Made by a program: the position numbers and the translations under genes. A stretch of DNA of 62,749 nucleotides from a virus. The notes under the pieces are model-generated. The model searched no databases, was not told where the DNA came from, and was given only the letters and a program-made list of their open reading frames with translations. Below are positions 40,122 through 48,092 of this stretch, one piece after another (position 1 is the first letter of the stretch; every line of letters starts with the position of its first letter). The stretch spans positions 1 to 62,749 of IMG/VR virus record IMGVR_UViG_3300042520_000420; one strand, 5' to 3'.

Positions 40122-40149
40122 AAAAAAGGGGGCTTTGGCTCCCTTTTTT
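40122..40149 (+). terminator. Intrinsic terminator after major capsid gene
   Basis: 12-bp stem (40122-40133 with 40138-40149, one G-U) with TTTG loop and a run of six T, 8 nt after the capsid stop. The A run on the other side makes it potentially active in both directions. Confidence 0.8.
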
Positions 40150-40269
40150 ATTGCCATTGTTTAAACAGCATGGTATAAACAACACATCCCGGGGTCATCC
40201 GGTGTATCTGACAGTCCCGGCTGACGACATGCAGACAGATACGCCCCACTTGCATGTAAGGAAAAAATC
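40150..40269 (+). promoter_or_regulatory. Structured 5' leader of the 40270 gene
   Basis: 120 bp after the capsid terminator. It holds GTTTAAAC (40159) and C/G-rich self-complementary stretches (around 40188-40222). A perfect 7-bp stem ACATGCA/TGCATGT (40227-40233 with 40251-40257) ends directly at the AAGGAAAAAATC ribosome site. I do not see a clear promoter, so either read-through or a non-consensus promoter serves the next genes. Confidence 0.4.
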
Positions 40270-40869
40270 ATGGCATTAACCACATTCTCCGGCCCAGTCT
40301 CTTCCCTTAATGGTTTTATCGGTGGTACAGCCGCTAGCCCTATTGTTGAAACCACTGCTGGCAACGTATCTGAGTTTTACGCTACGACCTCAGCCACCAC
40401 TGGCGATACACGTTTGTCGTATAACCGATTGGAATTTACTTCCACCGGTTCTGGCGAAACTTTTCGTGCTTTAACCCGAGTTACGGGTGCAAATGCTGCT
40501 ACAGGCGGCACAATCAACGGTGCGCACATTTCTACTTCAATTAACACAGGCGGCACGATCTCTGGTGCGGCTAACGCTATTCGTGCAACCTTGGGGGGTT
40601 CTGTAGCTACTCCGGGCGGCACTTTGGCTGTTCTGCAGTTGGACACAGATTACTCTGTTAACGCTTCTTTGCCCGGTACAGCTTCGTTTATTCGTGTAAC
40701 GGACAGCGGCGCAAACACAGGGGAGGTTCCTTTGTTGATGAACATTGAAACAGCCCCTGCCGCTACGATTGCGCCCACTGCAAGCAGCGTAACTACTGTG
40801 TCTAAAGCAATCAAAGTGATGATTGGCGGCACTGTGTATTACGTTCCTGCTTACGCTACATTCGCATAA
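40270..40869 (+). CDS. Head fibre/decoration-type structural protein
   Basis: 199 aa. Starts MALTTFSGPVSSLNGFIGG, then a Thr/Gly/Ala-rich beta protein (TGGTINGAHISTSINTGGTI, ATLGGSVATPGGTLAVLQL) ending IKVMIGGTVYYVPAYATFA. This composition and ending are common for structural proteins next to phage capsid genes. No enzymatic site. Confidence 0.6.
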   Translation: MALTTFSGPVSSLNGFIGGTAASPIVETTAGNVSEFYATTSATTGDTRLSYNRLEFTSTGSGETFRALTRVTGANAATGGTINGAHISTSINTGGTISGAANAIRATLGGSVATPGGTLAVLQLDTDYSVNASLPGTASFIRVTDSGANTGEVPLLMNIETAPAATIAPTASSVTTVSKAIKVMIGGTVYYVPAYATFA

Positions 40870-41039
40870 TGCAGATCACCAAGGAATTCTTGGAGACTGA
40901 GATTCGTGACCTTGAGACTGAAGCACAAAAAGCCCAAACCTTTTTAATTCAAGCTCAGGCCACGATCCAAGCGTACAAGATGCTCATAAACAGAATAGAA
41001 GCACCAGAACTGGAGCAGCAAAATGGCGATGCAATATGA
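40869..41039 (+). CDS. Small coiled-coil protein
   Basis: 56 aa; TAATG overlap with the gene before. Helical heptads (EFLETEIRDLETEAQKAQTF, LIQAQATIQAYKMLINRIEA). Its end overlaps the next start by 17 nt. Short coiled-coil proteins of this kind recur in head gene clusters; role unknown. Confidence 0.6.
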   Translation: MQITKEFLETEIRDLETEAQKAQTFLIQAQATIQAYKMLINRIEAPELEQQNGDAI

Positions 41040-41538
41040 CGTAAAACAAGGACACTTAAACCAAAGCGGGTTTTTTGTGCTTGGACGCAACCGTGTAAAG
41101 GGTGTTTCTTTTTATGGTGGCAGTGGCACTCTTGTATTGTTTGATACAACCACAGCTCCAGTAACTTCAAGTGTTAGTTATGGTCGTAGCAGCACAACCG
41201 TAACAATAACCAAGACAGCCCACGGTTTGTCTACGGGTGCTGTTGTTGGAATTCACTTTGACGGCGGTTCTGGTGGCGCTGCTACTGATGGCAATTACAG
41301 TATTACTAGAGTAGACGCTGATACATTTACGCTAACCGACATCAATACTGGGAATATTACAGGTTCTCCGGCAGCGGTTTATGTTAGCGGCGCAAATCGT
41401 TGGCTGTTAACCTATGAAACGCACTCATCAGATGAGTTCCAGAATGCTCCACTTATTCCCGGCGAAGGTGTATTGGCAGCAAATGGAATTTACGCCTATA
41501 TGAATGCAATTGACGCAGCGCAGATTTACTATGGCTGA
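41023..41538 (+). CDS. Structural protein with inserted FCCH-like beta domain
   Basis: 171 aa. N- and C-terminal parts (VKQGHLNQSGFFVLGRNRVK ... GEGVLAANGIYAYMNAIDAA) look like one small structural protein. Between them (about 47-125) is SSTTVTITKTAHGLSTGAVV ... GNYSITRVDADTFTLTD, a module resembling E1 FCCH-like beta domains that are inserted in phage structural proteins. Likely surface exposed on the virion. Confidence 0.6.
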   Translation: MAMQYDVKQGHLNQSGFFVLGRNRVKGVSFYGGSGTLVLFDTTTAPVTSSVSYGRSSTTVTITKTAHGLSTGAVVGIHFDGGSGGAATDGNYSITRVDADTFTLTDINTGNITGSPAAVYVSGANRWLLTYETHSSDEFQNAPLIPGEGVLAANGIYAYMNAIDAAQIYYG

Positions 41539-42274
41539 CAAGAGCTTTAACTTAATTGGTCGCAAGCTAATGATTGCGATCCCTTGTTACGATGGCAAAG
41601 TAAACATCAGAACTGCTTTTGCCATTGCTGAACTTGTGCCTAAGTTAGACAAGATGGGTGTACGACTAAGCCTCGTACACATATCTGGTTGCTCAATCAT
41701 TACCAAGGCTCGCAATAAGCTGGTTCGTAACTTCATGGAGTCAGATTGCACAGACTTTTTGTTTGTGGACTCTGATGTTGTGATTAATACGGATGCTGTT
41801 ACTCGCTTGCTTGCGCTGTCATCAGACAAAGATGTTGTGGCTGGATCGTACCCACGCAGATCAAAAGACACCAAATTTTTCTTGGATTTTTATCTAGACG
41901 AAGATGGTCAGTTAGAGTTTGACAATCATGGATTGATGCGTGTTGAAAGTGTTTCCACTGGCTTCATGCTTGTGCGCCGCCATGTGTTTGAACACATGAT
42001 TGAGAAGCATCCTGAGTGGCAATACAAAGGCGATGGTGACGGCGAAACAGAACACGCCATCTTTGACTTTATGATTCTTGATGGTCAATATATTGGCGAA
42101 GACTATGCTTTCTGTTTGAGAGCAAGGACTGAAGGATTTAAGATTTACTTAGATCCTATGATTAGTCTTCCCCATATTGGCACAGAAGAATTTACACGGG
42201 ACTTTGAGAAAGATGTTTTGAGGCCACTTCTTAAGGATCGTTCAAAACCTCAATTGAAAGTTGCAAATGGCTAG
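41531..42274 (+). CDS. Glycosyltransferase family 2-like (GT-A)
   Basis: 247 aa from ATG 41531, overlapping the upstream stop. GT-A layout: LMIAIPCYDGKVNIRTAFAI, then ITKARNKLVRNFMES, the DxD motif LFVDSDVVIN, VVAGSYPRRS, and SVSTGFMLVRRHVFEHM, GEDYAFCLRARTEGFKIYLD. It would transfer a sugar from a nucleotide donor. In the middle of the head/tail genes it may decorate a virion protein or a host surface molecule. Confidence 0.75.
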   Translation: MADKSFNLIGRKLMIAIPCYDGKVNIRTAFAIAELVPKLDKMGVRLSLVHISGCSIITKARNKLVRNFMESDCTDFLFVDSDVVINTDAVTRLLALSSDKDVVAGSYPRRSKDTKFFLDFYLDEDGQLEFDNHGLMRVESVSTGFMLVRRHVFEHMIEKHPEWQYKGDGDGETEHAIFDFMILDGQYIGEDYAFCLRARTEGFKIYLDPMISLPHIGTEEFTRDFEKDVLRPLLKDRSKPQLKVANG

Positions 42275-42578
42275 TCCAGCATGGCAGAGAAAAGAAGGCA
42301 AGAGCGAGAAGGGCGGATTGAACGCCAAAGGGCGAGCCTCTGCCAAGAAACAAGGGATGAATCTGAAGCCTCCACAGCCAGAGGGCGGCAAACGGCGAGA
42401 CTCTTTCTGCGCCCGTATGGAAGGCATGAAGAAGAAATTGACGAGCGAAAAGACCGCCAAGGATCCAGATTCGAGGATTAACAAAAGCCTTCGTGCATGG
42501 AATTGCGCTGATGGCGGATATGTAACTCAAGCCGATGGTTGTGCTACTAAAGGCAAAACGAAGGGTAGGTTTGTTTAA
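42267..42578 (+). CDS. DUF6321-like protein with C-terminal ADG..KGKTKG tag
   Basis: 103 aa, ATG 42267 overlapping the upstream stop. Basic protein with SPAWQRKEGKSEKGGLNAKG, PPQPEGGKRRDSFCARMEGM and a C-terminus ADGCATKGKTKGRFV. I recognise the RRDSFCARMEGMK region from DUF6321-type phage proteins. The C-terminal tag is a variant of that on the next four proteins. Confidence 0.65.
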   Translation: MASPAWQRKEGKSEKGGLNAKGRASAKKQGMNLKPPQPEGGKRRDSFCARMEGMKKKLTSEKTAKDPDSRINKSLRAWNCADGGYVTQADGCATKGKTKGRFV

Positions 42579-43058
42579 ATGGCAAAAATTGGGAAAAAAC
42601 CAACCGATGACCAGCTTCTTGAGGGTGGCGGTGGCGGTGGCGGATATAGCTCTTCCATCAAAGGGACAAAATGGAGCAGTATGCCCTCTTTCAAGGGAAG
42701 CTCCAGCACTTTAGACGACCTTAAAAAATTAACAGCAAAGCCAACCAAGGCAAAAGGCGCTGCAAAGCGAGCCTTTGAGATGGCGCAAGATCGTGCTGTA
42801 AGCCGCACGGTTGCCAGAGGCGCAGGCGCTTCCGCTCTTGCCGCAGGTGCAAAATCTATGACGGGTAAAGATGCCACTGCTTCCGATTCTTCTAAATCAG
42901 ATGATTACGAAGATATGGGTGGCGATGTAAGCTTGGACTATTCAAATCCTACAGGCGTTGCTGGCAGGGGAATGAAGGGCGGCGGTAAAGTCTCTAGCGC
43001 CTCCAAGCGAGCAGATGGTATAGCCCAAAAAGGAAAAACAAAAGGACGGATGTTGTAA
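42579..43058 (+). CDS. Basic protein with RADGIA C-terminal tag
   Basis: 159 aa. Gly-rich early region (EGGGGGGGYSS), Lys/Ala-rich middle, Asp/Ser-rich stretch, and a C-terminus ASKRADGIAQKGKTKGRML. No fold recognised. The tag is shared with four neighbouring, otherwise dissimilar proteins. Confidence 0.6.
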   Translation: MAKIGKKPTDDQLLEGGGGGGGYSSSIKGTKWSSMPSFKGSSSTLDDLKKLTAKPTKAKGAAKRAFEMAQDRAVSRTVARGAGASALAAGAKSMTGKDATASDSSKSDDYEDMGGDVSLDYSNPTGVAGRGMKGGGKVSSASKRADGIAQKGKTKGRML

Positions 43059-43297
43059 TGGACATCAACACCATTTGGTCTGCTGGCTTATCTGTCCTGA
43101 TGGGTGGACTGTGGTTTTTCATTCGTGAAAAATTTGATGAACTAAATCGTTTAAACATATTACTTAACCGAACACGAGAGGAAATAGCCCGTGATTACGC
43201 AACTAACGCAGAAGTGCAAAGAATTACTGACCACATTGACCAGCGTTTTAACAAGCTGGAAGCAAAAATTGACCAACTTATTCAAGCGGGGCGATAA
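43058..43297 (+). CDS. Small single-TM coiled-coil protein
   Basis: 79 aa, TAATGG overlap. N-terminal TM (SAGLSVLMGGLWFFI) followed by a charged coiled coil (NRLNILLNRTREEIARDYAT, DQRFNKLEAKIDQLI). It resembles small spanin- or holin-accessory-like membrane proteins, but lies in the structural cluster; role unknown. Confidence 0.6.
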   Translation: MDINTIWSAGLSVLMGGLWFFIREKFDELNRLNILLNRTREEIARDYATNAEVQRITDHIDQRFNKLEAKIDQLIQAGR

Positions 43298-43299
43298 AG

Positions 43300-43785
43300 A
43301 TGCCCAGCACAAGTAAGAAGCAACACAATTTCATGGCTGCGGTGGCGAACAACCCATCTTTTGCCAAGAAAGTGGGAGTCCCACAGTCTGTGGGTAAAGA
43401 TTTCAGCAAGGCCGACAAAGGCAAAACGTTTAAACAAGGTGGTGACATGAAAGAATCTAAAGCAATGGTTAAAAAAGAAATTGGCTTTATGAAAGCCAAG
43501 GGCGCTCCTAAGTCTATGGTCAAGCATGAGATGGCTGAGATGAAGGGTGCAAAAAAGATGGCTGGCGGCGGTATGCCTATGGTTATGAAAGACGGACAAA
43601 AAGTTCCAGCTTTTGCCGCAGACGGCAAGGGCAAAATGGCTCACGGTGGTGTAGCTAAAAAAATGATGGGTGGCGGTATGGCCTACGCCAAGGGTGGATC
43701 TGCATCTAGTCGTGCTGACGGTATTGCTCGTAAAGGCAAAACCCAAGGTACTCAAGTAAAAATGAATCGTGGCGGTAAATGCTAA
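43300..43785 (+). CDS. Basic Gly/Met/Lys-rich protein with RADGIA tag
   Basis: 161 aa. Begins MPSTSKKQHNFMAAVANNPS with FAKKVGVPQSVGKDFSKADK, a start I have seen in phage proteins of unknown role. The middle is rich in Lys, Met and Gly (KMAGGGMPMVMKDG). The C-terminus ASSRADGIARKGKTQ is followed by a short basic tail ending GGKC. GTTTAAAC at 43428. Confidence 0.65.
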   Translation: MPSTSKKQHNFMAAVANNPSFAKKVGVPQSVGKDFSKADKGKTFKQGGDMKESKAMVKKEIGFMKAKGAPKSMVKHEMAEMKGAKKMAGGGMPMVMKDGQKVPAFAADGKGKMAHGGVAKKMMGGGMAYAKGGSASSRADGIARKGKTQGTQVKMNRGGKC

Positions 43786-43795
43786 GAGGTGAATC

Positions 43796-44692
43796 ATGGC
43801 TAAAACTATGAAGAAAAAACGTTTTGACGAAGGCGGAGTCCTTCGGACTCGCTCTGATGATGAGATTGGGGACACCGATCCACGCACTGGTATCGTCACA
43901 CCCGGAAGCTTTGACCGCCGTAGAGCGCAGGGTGAAAAAAATCTTCAGGCCTTTAAGAGCTTTTTTGGCATGGGATCCGCCAAACCAAGTGCTGATGTCG
44001 ATCAAGGGTCTGTGCCTACTGCTTCCACATACTTTGATCGCCGCAGAGAAGCACCGACTCCAGCTCTTGTGTCTCCAGCCGCTGATTCTGCAATGAATCA
44101 AAGTATTCGTGAGGCTATTTCAAAGCGCCCAACCAGCATGTCTCCCAATACTTCTCAGGGTCAAGACCGCTCGGTTACGCCAAGCGTTATACCCTCATCT
44201 CCAGCCAACCCACCTGCTCCTAAGAAAAAGCCACCTACTCCCAAACCGTCAGTCCAGCCATCAAAAGGCGGATCAGGTGGCGGCAGAGGGCCAACAGCTC
44301 AACAGCTACAAGATTACGCCAAACAAAAGGATGCTCAACGTAAGGCTGATTACGACAAAGCAAACAAAGAGGCGGCAACTCCAGCGGGTAAGGCCAAGCG
44401 CAGTGAGCGTGAGAAAGCTGAAGCCATCGTCACTGATACAGATGTAATGCCAATTCCCGGCGGAAGCGCAATATCTGCCGCAGCAAAGCTTGCTAAGAAA
44501 TTGGCTCAAATGGGCAAAAAGGCAAAATCGACAGCTCCTTTTATGAAGGAGATTGGCAACGAGCCTTTGAAGCTTGGGATGAATCGGGGTGGCTCTGTCA
44601 AGAAGATGGCTTCTGGTGGGTTAACCGGAAATGCATCTAAACGTGCTGATGGTATTGCCCAGCGTGGCAGAACCAAATGCAAAACTTATTGA
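43796..44692 (+). CDS. Disordered Pro/Lys-rich protein with RADGIA tag
   Basis: 298 aa, ATG after AGAGGTGAATC. Largely low-complexity: Arg/Asp-rich start, Pro/Ser/Lys-rich middle (PKKKPPTPKPSVQPSKG), helical basic part, and an end ASKRADGIAQRGRTKCKTY. No catalytic motif. Belongs with the tagged neighbours. Confidence 0.6.
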   Translation: MAKTMKKKRFDEGGVLRTRSDDEIGDTDPRTGIVTPGSFDRRRAQGEKNLQAFKSFFGMGSAKPSADVDQGSVPTASTYFDRRREAPTPALVSPAADSAMNQSIREAISKRPTSMSPNTSQGQDRSVTPSVIPSSPANPPAPKKKPPTPKPSVQPSKGGSGGGRGPTAQQLQDYAKQKDAQRKADYDKANKEAATPAGKAKRSEREKAEAIVTDTDVMPIPGGSAISAAAKLAKKLAQMGKKAKSTAPFMKEIGNEPLKLGMNRGGSVKKMASGGLTGNASKRADGIAQRGRTKCKTY

Positions 44693-44700
44693 GGTGAACC

Positions 44701-45105
44701 ATGAAATATGCTTATACTGCGTCCCCCGGAAAAACATCAGACGACAAGTTTGAAATTGAAAAGCTAAAAAAAGGTGAAGCGGAACTTCGTGAAAGCGATG
44801 TACCTAACCGTAAAGCTATGCGTGTCATGCAAGGCAATAGTTTGTCTGGATTTATGAATCCTAAAGCCGGAGCGGGTCGTGGCAAACAAGGCGGCCCTAC
44901 AGCCAAAGAACTTCAAGAAGAGCCAATGACCGCAGGTCAGAAGCAGTCTATGCAAGAAGCAAAAGACGAGGAAGCGTATCAGAAGAGAAAGACTGCGCCC
45001 ACAACCAAGACGGAAATGGGCAAGGCATTTGCTAAAGGCGGCTCGGCTTCCAGCCGTGCAGACGGTATTGCCCAGCGTGGCAAGACTCGTGGGATGATGT
45101 GCTAA
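44701..45105 (+). CDS. Basic protein with RADGIA tag
   Basis: 134 aa, ATG after GAGGTGAACC. Charged helical body (KLKKGEAELRESDVPNRKAM, AGRGKQGGPTAKELQEEPMT) ending ASSRADGIAQRGKTRGMMC. Last of five consecutive tagged or near-tagged proteins (a TM gene interrupts). Function unknown. Confidence 0.6.
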   Translation: MKYAYTASPGKTSDDKFEIEKLKKGEAELRESDVPNRKAMRVMQGNSLSGFMNPKAGAGRGKQGGPTAKELQEEPMTAGQKQSMQEAKDEEAYQKRKTAPTTKTEMGKAFAKGGSASSRADGIAQRGKTRGMMC

Positions 45106-45395
45106 TGATGCCGAGCAGAGGCATGGGAGCCGTTAATCCCGACAAAATCAAAAAGCCAAGGATCATCCATAAAAAGGATGGGAACTTCCCCGTTGAAGTT
45201 TTTAAAGAGGGCGGAGAAGTAAAGTCTAAGGTAAATGAAGCTGGTAACTACACGAAACCCAGTTTGCGTAAAAAGATTGTGTCTCAGGTCAAGGCGGCGG
45301 CAACTCATGGCACGGGAGCTGGTCAGTGGTCGGCAAGAAAAGCACAGTTGGTGGCAAAGAAATACAAGGCAGCAGGCGGAGGTTACAAAGATTGA
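45105..45395 (+). CDS. Small basic conserved phage protein
   Basis: 96 aa from ATG 45105 (TAATG overlap). After a short start comes VKSKVNEAGNYTKPSLRKKI, VSQVKAAATHGTGAGQWSAR and KAQLVAKKYKAAGGGYKD. This pattern is widespread in uncultured podovirus-like genomes; the basic helical body suggests DNA or capsid contact. Function unproven. Confidence 0.7.
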   Translation: MMPSRGMGAVNPDKIKKPRIIHKKDGNFPVEVFKEGGEVKSKVNEAGNYTKPSLRKKIVSQVKAAATHGTGAGQWSARKAQLVAKKYKAAGGGYKD

Positions 45396-45625
45396 AAGCG
45401 CCGCAGACTTCTCTTAAAAACTGGGGCGACCAGAAATGGCGCACTAAGTCGGGGAAGCCTTCGTCAAAAACAGGTGAGAGGTATCTCCCTGAAGCGGCTA
45501 TCAAGTCTTTGTCTCCTGCTGAATATGCTGCGACAACCAAAGCCAAGCGTAAGGGTAAGGCGGCGGGTAAGCAGTTTGTAGCCCAGCCTAAAGGTATTGC
45601 AAAGAAAACAGCAGGATTTAGATAA
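45392..45625 (+). CDS. DUF5872-like basic protein, TTG start
   Basis: 77 aa starting at TTG 45392, favoured because GGAGG lies 9 nt upstream and the frame's earlier ATG is deep in the previous gene. Motifs LKNWGDQKWRTKSGKPSSKT, GERYLPEAAIKSLSPAEYAA and TTKAKRKGKAAGKQFVAQPK fit DUF5872-type phage proteins. Usually found paired with the preceding gene. Confidence 0.7.
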   Translation: MKAPQTSLKNWGDQKWRTKSGKPSSKTGERYLPEAAIKSLSPAEYAATTKAKRKGKAAGKQFVAQPKGIAKKTAGFR

Positions 45626-46560
45626 TGGCATACACCACCGGCACATCAATCTTTGATATGGACTTTACGGAGATCGCCGAAGAATCGTGGGAACGTGCTG
45701 GGCGTGAAATGCGTAGTGGTTATGACTTGCGTACAGCCCGCAGGTCAATGAACCTAATGACCATTGAGTGGCAAAACCGTGGCATTAACATGTGGACAAT
45801 TGAACAGGGAACTATTGACCTTGTTCAGGGTTTAAACACCTACCCGCTTCCTACTGACACGATTGATCTGATGGAGCATGTAATTCGCACCGGTCAGGCA
45901 AATTCTTCTACTCAAGCCGATCTAAGCATTACCCGTATCAGCGTTTCTACCTATGCCACCATTCCAAACAAATTAACCCAAGCAAGACCAATTCAAGTTT
46001 TTATCCAAAGGTTGTCTGGTCAGACCAGTATGACGCAGTTGACCTTGAATGGGTCGATTAACGCCACAGCCACAACTATCACATTAAATTCAACAATTGG
46101 ATTGGCTGCTGCTGGGTACATTCAATTGGACTCAGAGATCATCTATTACCAGTACATCACTGGAAATGTTTTAAATGTCTGCTCTCGTGCGCAAGCAAAT
46201 ACAGTTGCAGCGTCACACACCACTAGCACCTCTGTTTATGTTCCTCAACTTCCTGCTATAACCGTTTGGCCCACGCCTGACGGCTCAACAAGCTACCAAT
46301 TCGTATATTGGCGATTGCGTAGAGTGCAGGACGCTGGTTCAGGCGTAACCACAGCCGACATGAATTTTCGCTTCCTGCCATGCCTTGTAGCTGGCTTGGC
46401 TTACTACATAGCCATGAAAGTGCCAGAGCTTGTGACACGCATGGATATGCTGAAAATGGCATACGAAGAGCAATTCCAATTGGCGGCAGGCGAGGACAGG
46501 GAAAAGGCTTCCAGCTTGTTTGTTCCTCGCCAGCAATTCATTGGTGGAGGATCTCCCTAA
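45625..46560 (+). CDS. Head-tail connector/tail adaptor-like protein
   Basis: 311 aa, TAATGG overlap. N-terminal part FTEIAEESWERAGREMRSGY, DLRTARRSMNLMTIEWQNRG and YPLPTDTIDLMEHVIRTG, and C-terminal helices (LAYYIAMKVPELVTRMDMLK, YEEQFQLAAGEDREKAS), as in podovirus adaptor proteins. A beta insertion in the middle (about 135-205, with IQLDSEIIYYQYI) looks like an added module. It probably sits under the portal. Confidence 0.65.
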   Translation: MAYTTGTSIFDMDFTEIAEESWERAGREMRSGYDLRTARRSMNLMTIEWQNRGINMWTIEQGTIDLVQGLNTYPLPTDTIDLMEHVIRTGQANSSTQADLSITRISVSTYATIPNKLTQARPIQVFIQRLSGQTSMTQLTLNGSINATATTITLNSTIGLAAAGYIQLDSEIIYYQYITGNVLNVCSRAQANTVAASHTTSTSVYVPQLPAITVWPTPDGSTSYQFVYWRLRRVQDAGSGVTTADMNFRFLPCLVAGLAYYIAMKVPELVTRMDMLKMAYEEQFQLAAGEDREKASSLFVPRQQFIGGGSP

Positions 46561-46976
46561 TGGCTAATATGTTCTCGTCAGGCAAGTTCAGCATTGCAAT
46601 GTGTGACCGTTGTGGTCAGCAGTTCAAGCTGAAGCAGCTTAAGTACGAGGTCATTAAAACCAAGCTTTACCAATTGAAGGTTTGCAGTGAATGCTGGGAT
46701 CCTGATCACCCTCAATTGCAGCTAGGTATGTATCCAGTAGAGGATCCGCAGGCAGTCAGGGAGCCACGCAATGACAGCACATATGTAGCCGCTGGTTTAA
46801 ACGGATTGCAGGATTCGCCTACTGAGGCTGACAATGGATTCCCAACAGGCGGATCACGAGATATTCAATGGGGCTGGTATCCAGTCGGAGGATCCAAGAG
46901 TTTTGATGCGGTTTTAACGCCCAACTACTTGGTTGGAACCGCTGACGTTGGCAATGTAACTGTAAGCATCACTTAG
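46560..46976 (+). CDS. Zinc-ribbon structural-cluster protein
   Basis: 138 aa from ATG 46560 (TAATGG overlap). CDRCGQQFKLKQLKYEVIKT then KVCSECWDPDHP gives two Cys pairs for a zinc ribbon, followed by PQLQLGMYPVEDPQAVREPR and a beta tail. I recall this CDRCG..F...L..E ... C..CWDPDHPQ pattern in phage structural regions. Likely a minor virion or assembly protein. Confidence 0.65.
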   Translation: MANMFSSGKFSIAMCDRCGQQFKLKQLKYEVIKTKLYQLKVCSECWDPDHPQLQLGMYPVEDPQAVREPRNDSTYVAAGLNGLQDSPTEADNGFPTGGSRDIQWGWYPVGGSKSFDAVLTPNYLVGTADVGNVTVSIT

Positions 46977-46985
46977 GAGTGGAAA

Positions 46986-47171
46986 ATGAAAAAATCGGAA
47001 GTAAAGCGCATCGCTGATGTTGAAGCTGGCAAGGCTGTCAAAGGCCATGAAAAGTCTATGCACGGTGTAAAAAAGATGGCAAAAGGCGGCAAAACAAACG
47101 AAAATATGCGCATGTATGGTCGTGGCATGGCTAAGGTGATCAATCAACGCACATCTTCAAAGGGTGGCTAA
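46986..47171 (+). CDS. Small basic hypothetical protein
   Basis: 61 aa, ATG after AGGAGTGGAAA. Starts MKKSEVKRIADVEAGKAVKG and ends with a Lys/Gly/Met-rich stretch (KKMAKGGKTNENMRMYGRG) like the body of the tagged proteins. Function unknown. Confidence 0.55.
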   Translation: MKKSEVKRIADVEAGKAVKGHEKSMHGVKKMAKGGKTNENMRMYGRGMAKVINQRTSSKGG

Positions 47172-47172
47172 T

Positions 47173-47442
47173 ATGGCAAAATTCAGCAAAAAGATAATGG
47201 GCAAAGAAGTTGGCGATGCCAGCGTTTACGCCGAGCCTCATACTATGGATGGCAAGCCGCTCACAAAAACACGACAGAAGGATCCAAACATGCTTACAGC
47301 ATTGGAGTCTGGTGTGCGGTCTGCCGCTAAAAGAGTGAGCGATGGAGACCCCGGCGCTGATGATGTAAAGACAACTGGTATCAAGATCCGTGGTACTGGC
47401 GCAGCCACCAAAGGCGTGATGGCTAGAGGCCCAATGGCATGA
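47173..47442 (+). CDS. Small basic hypothetical protein
   Basis: 89 aa from ATG 47173. Contains TALESGVRSAAKRVSDGDPG and a basic tail with KIRGTGAATKGVMARGPMA, an ending common to small proteins before adaptor genes. Overlaps the next gene by 4 nt. Confidence 0.6.
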   Translation: MAKFSKKIMGKEVGDASVYAEPHTMDGKPLTKTRQKDPNMLTALESGVRSAAKRVSDGDPGADDVKTTGIKIRGTGAATKGVMARGPMA

Positions 47443-48092
47443 CTTACAACGAATTGGTCATTGCAGTGAGTGACTACTGTGAGAACACGTTTCCCACGGT
47501 GGACATGAACATAATGATTAAGCAAGCTGAACAGCGTATATATAACACTGTTCAGATAGCGAATCTGCGCAAGAACATGACTGGTACTATTACCGCTGGT
47601 AATCCGTATCTGTCTGCGCCTGATGATTTCTTGTCTGCTTATTCGTTGGCGGTGATTAGTGGAAGCGATTATCTTTATTTGTTGAATAAGGATGTGAACT
47701 TCATGCGTGAGGCGTATCCAAGCACGGCAGCGGCCTATCGTGGCAAGCCTAAGCACTATGCTATTTTTGGCCCACAATCAAATGCCGTTACCGAGTTATC
47801 GTTTCTTCTTGGCCCAACACCAGACACAACGTATTCAGTAGAGCTGCACTTCTACTATTACCCTGAGTCCATTGTTACAGCCAGCACCACTTGGCTTGGG
47901 GATAACTTTGACTCTGCTCTTTTGAATGGAACGATGGTTGAAGCTATTCGCTACATGAAGGGTGAACCAGATATGGTCAAGTTTTACCAAGACATGTATG
48001 TGCAGTCTATTACCTTGCTCAAGAACTTGGGTGATGGCAAGCAACGTGCAGATGCTTATCGTGATGGTCAAGTTCGGATTCAGGTAAATTAA
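47439..48092 (+). CDS. Tail tubular A/gp4-like adaptor
   Basis: 217 aa. MTYNELVIAVSDYCENTFPT, IMIKQAEQRIYNTVQIANLR and PYLSAPDDFLSAYSLAVI followed by VNFMREAYPS and MVEAIRYMKGEPDMVKFYQD match the phage adaptor family that connects the portal to the tail nozzle. Together with the 775-aa nozzle-like protein it supports a podovirus-like tail. Confidence 0.7.
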   Translation: MTYNELVIAVSDYCENTFPTVDMNIMIKQAEQRIYNTVQIANLRKNMTGTITAGNPYLSAPDDFLSAYSLAVISGSDYLYLLNKDVNFMREAYPSTAAAYRGKPKHYAIFGPQSNAVTELSFLLGPTPDTTYSVELHFYYYPESIVTASTTWLGDNFDSALLNGTMVEAIRYMKGEPDMVKFYQDMYVQSITLLKNLGDGKQRADAYRDGQVRIQVN

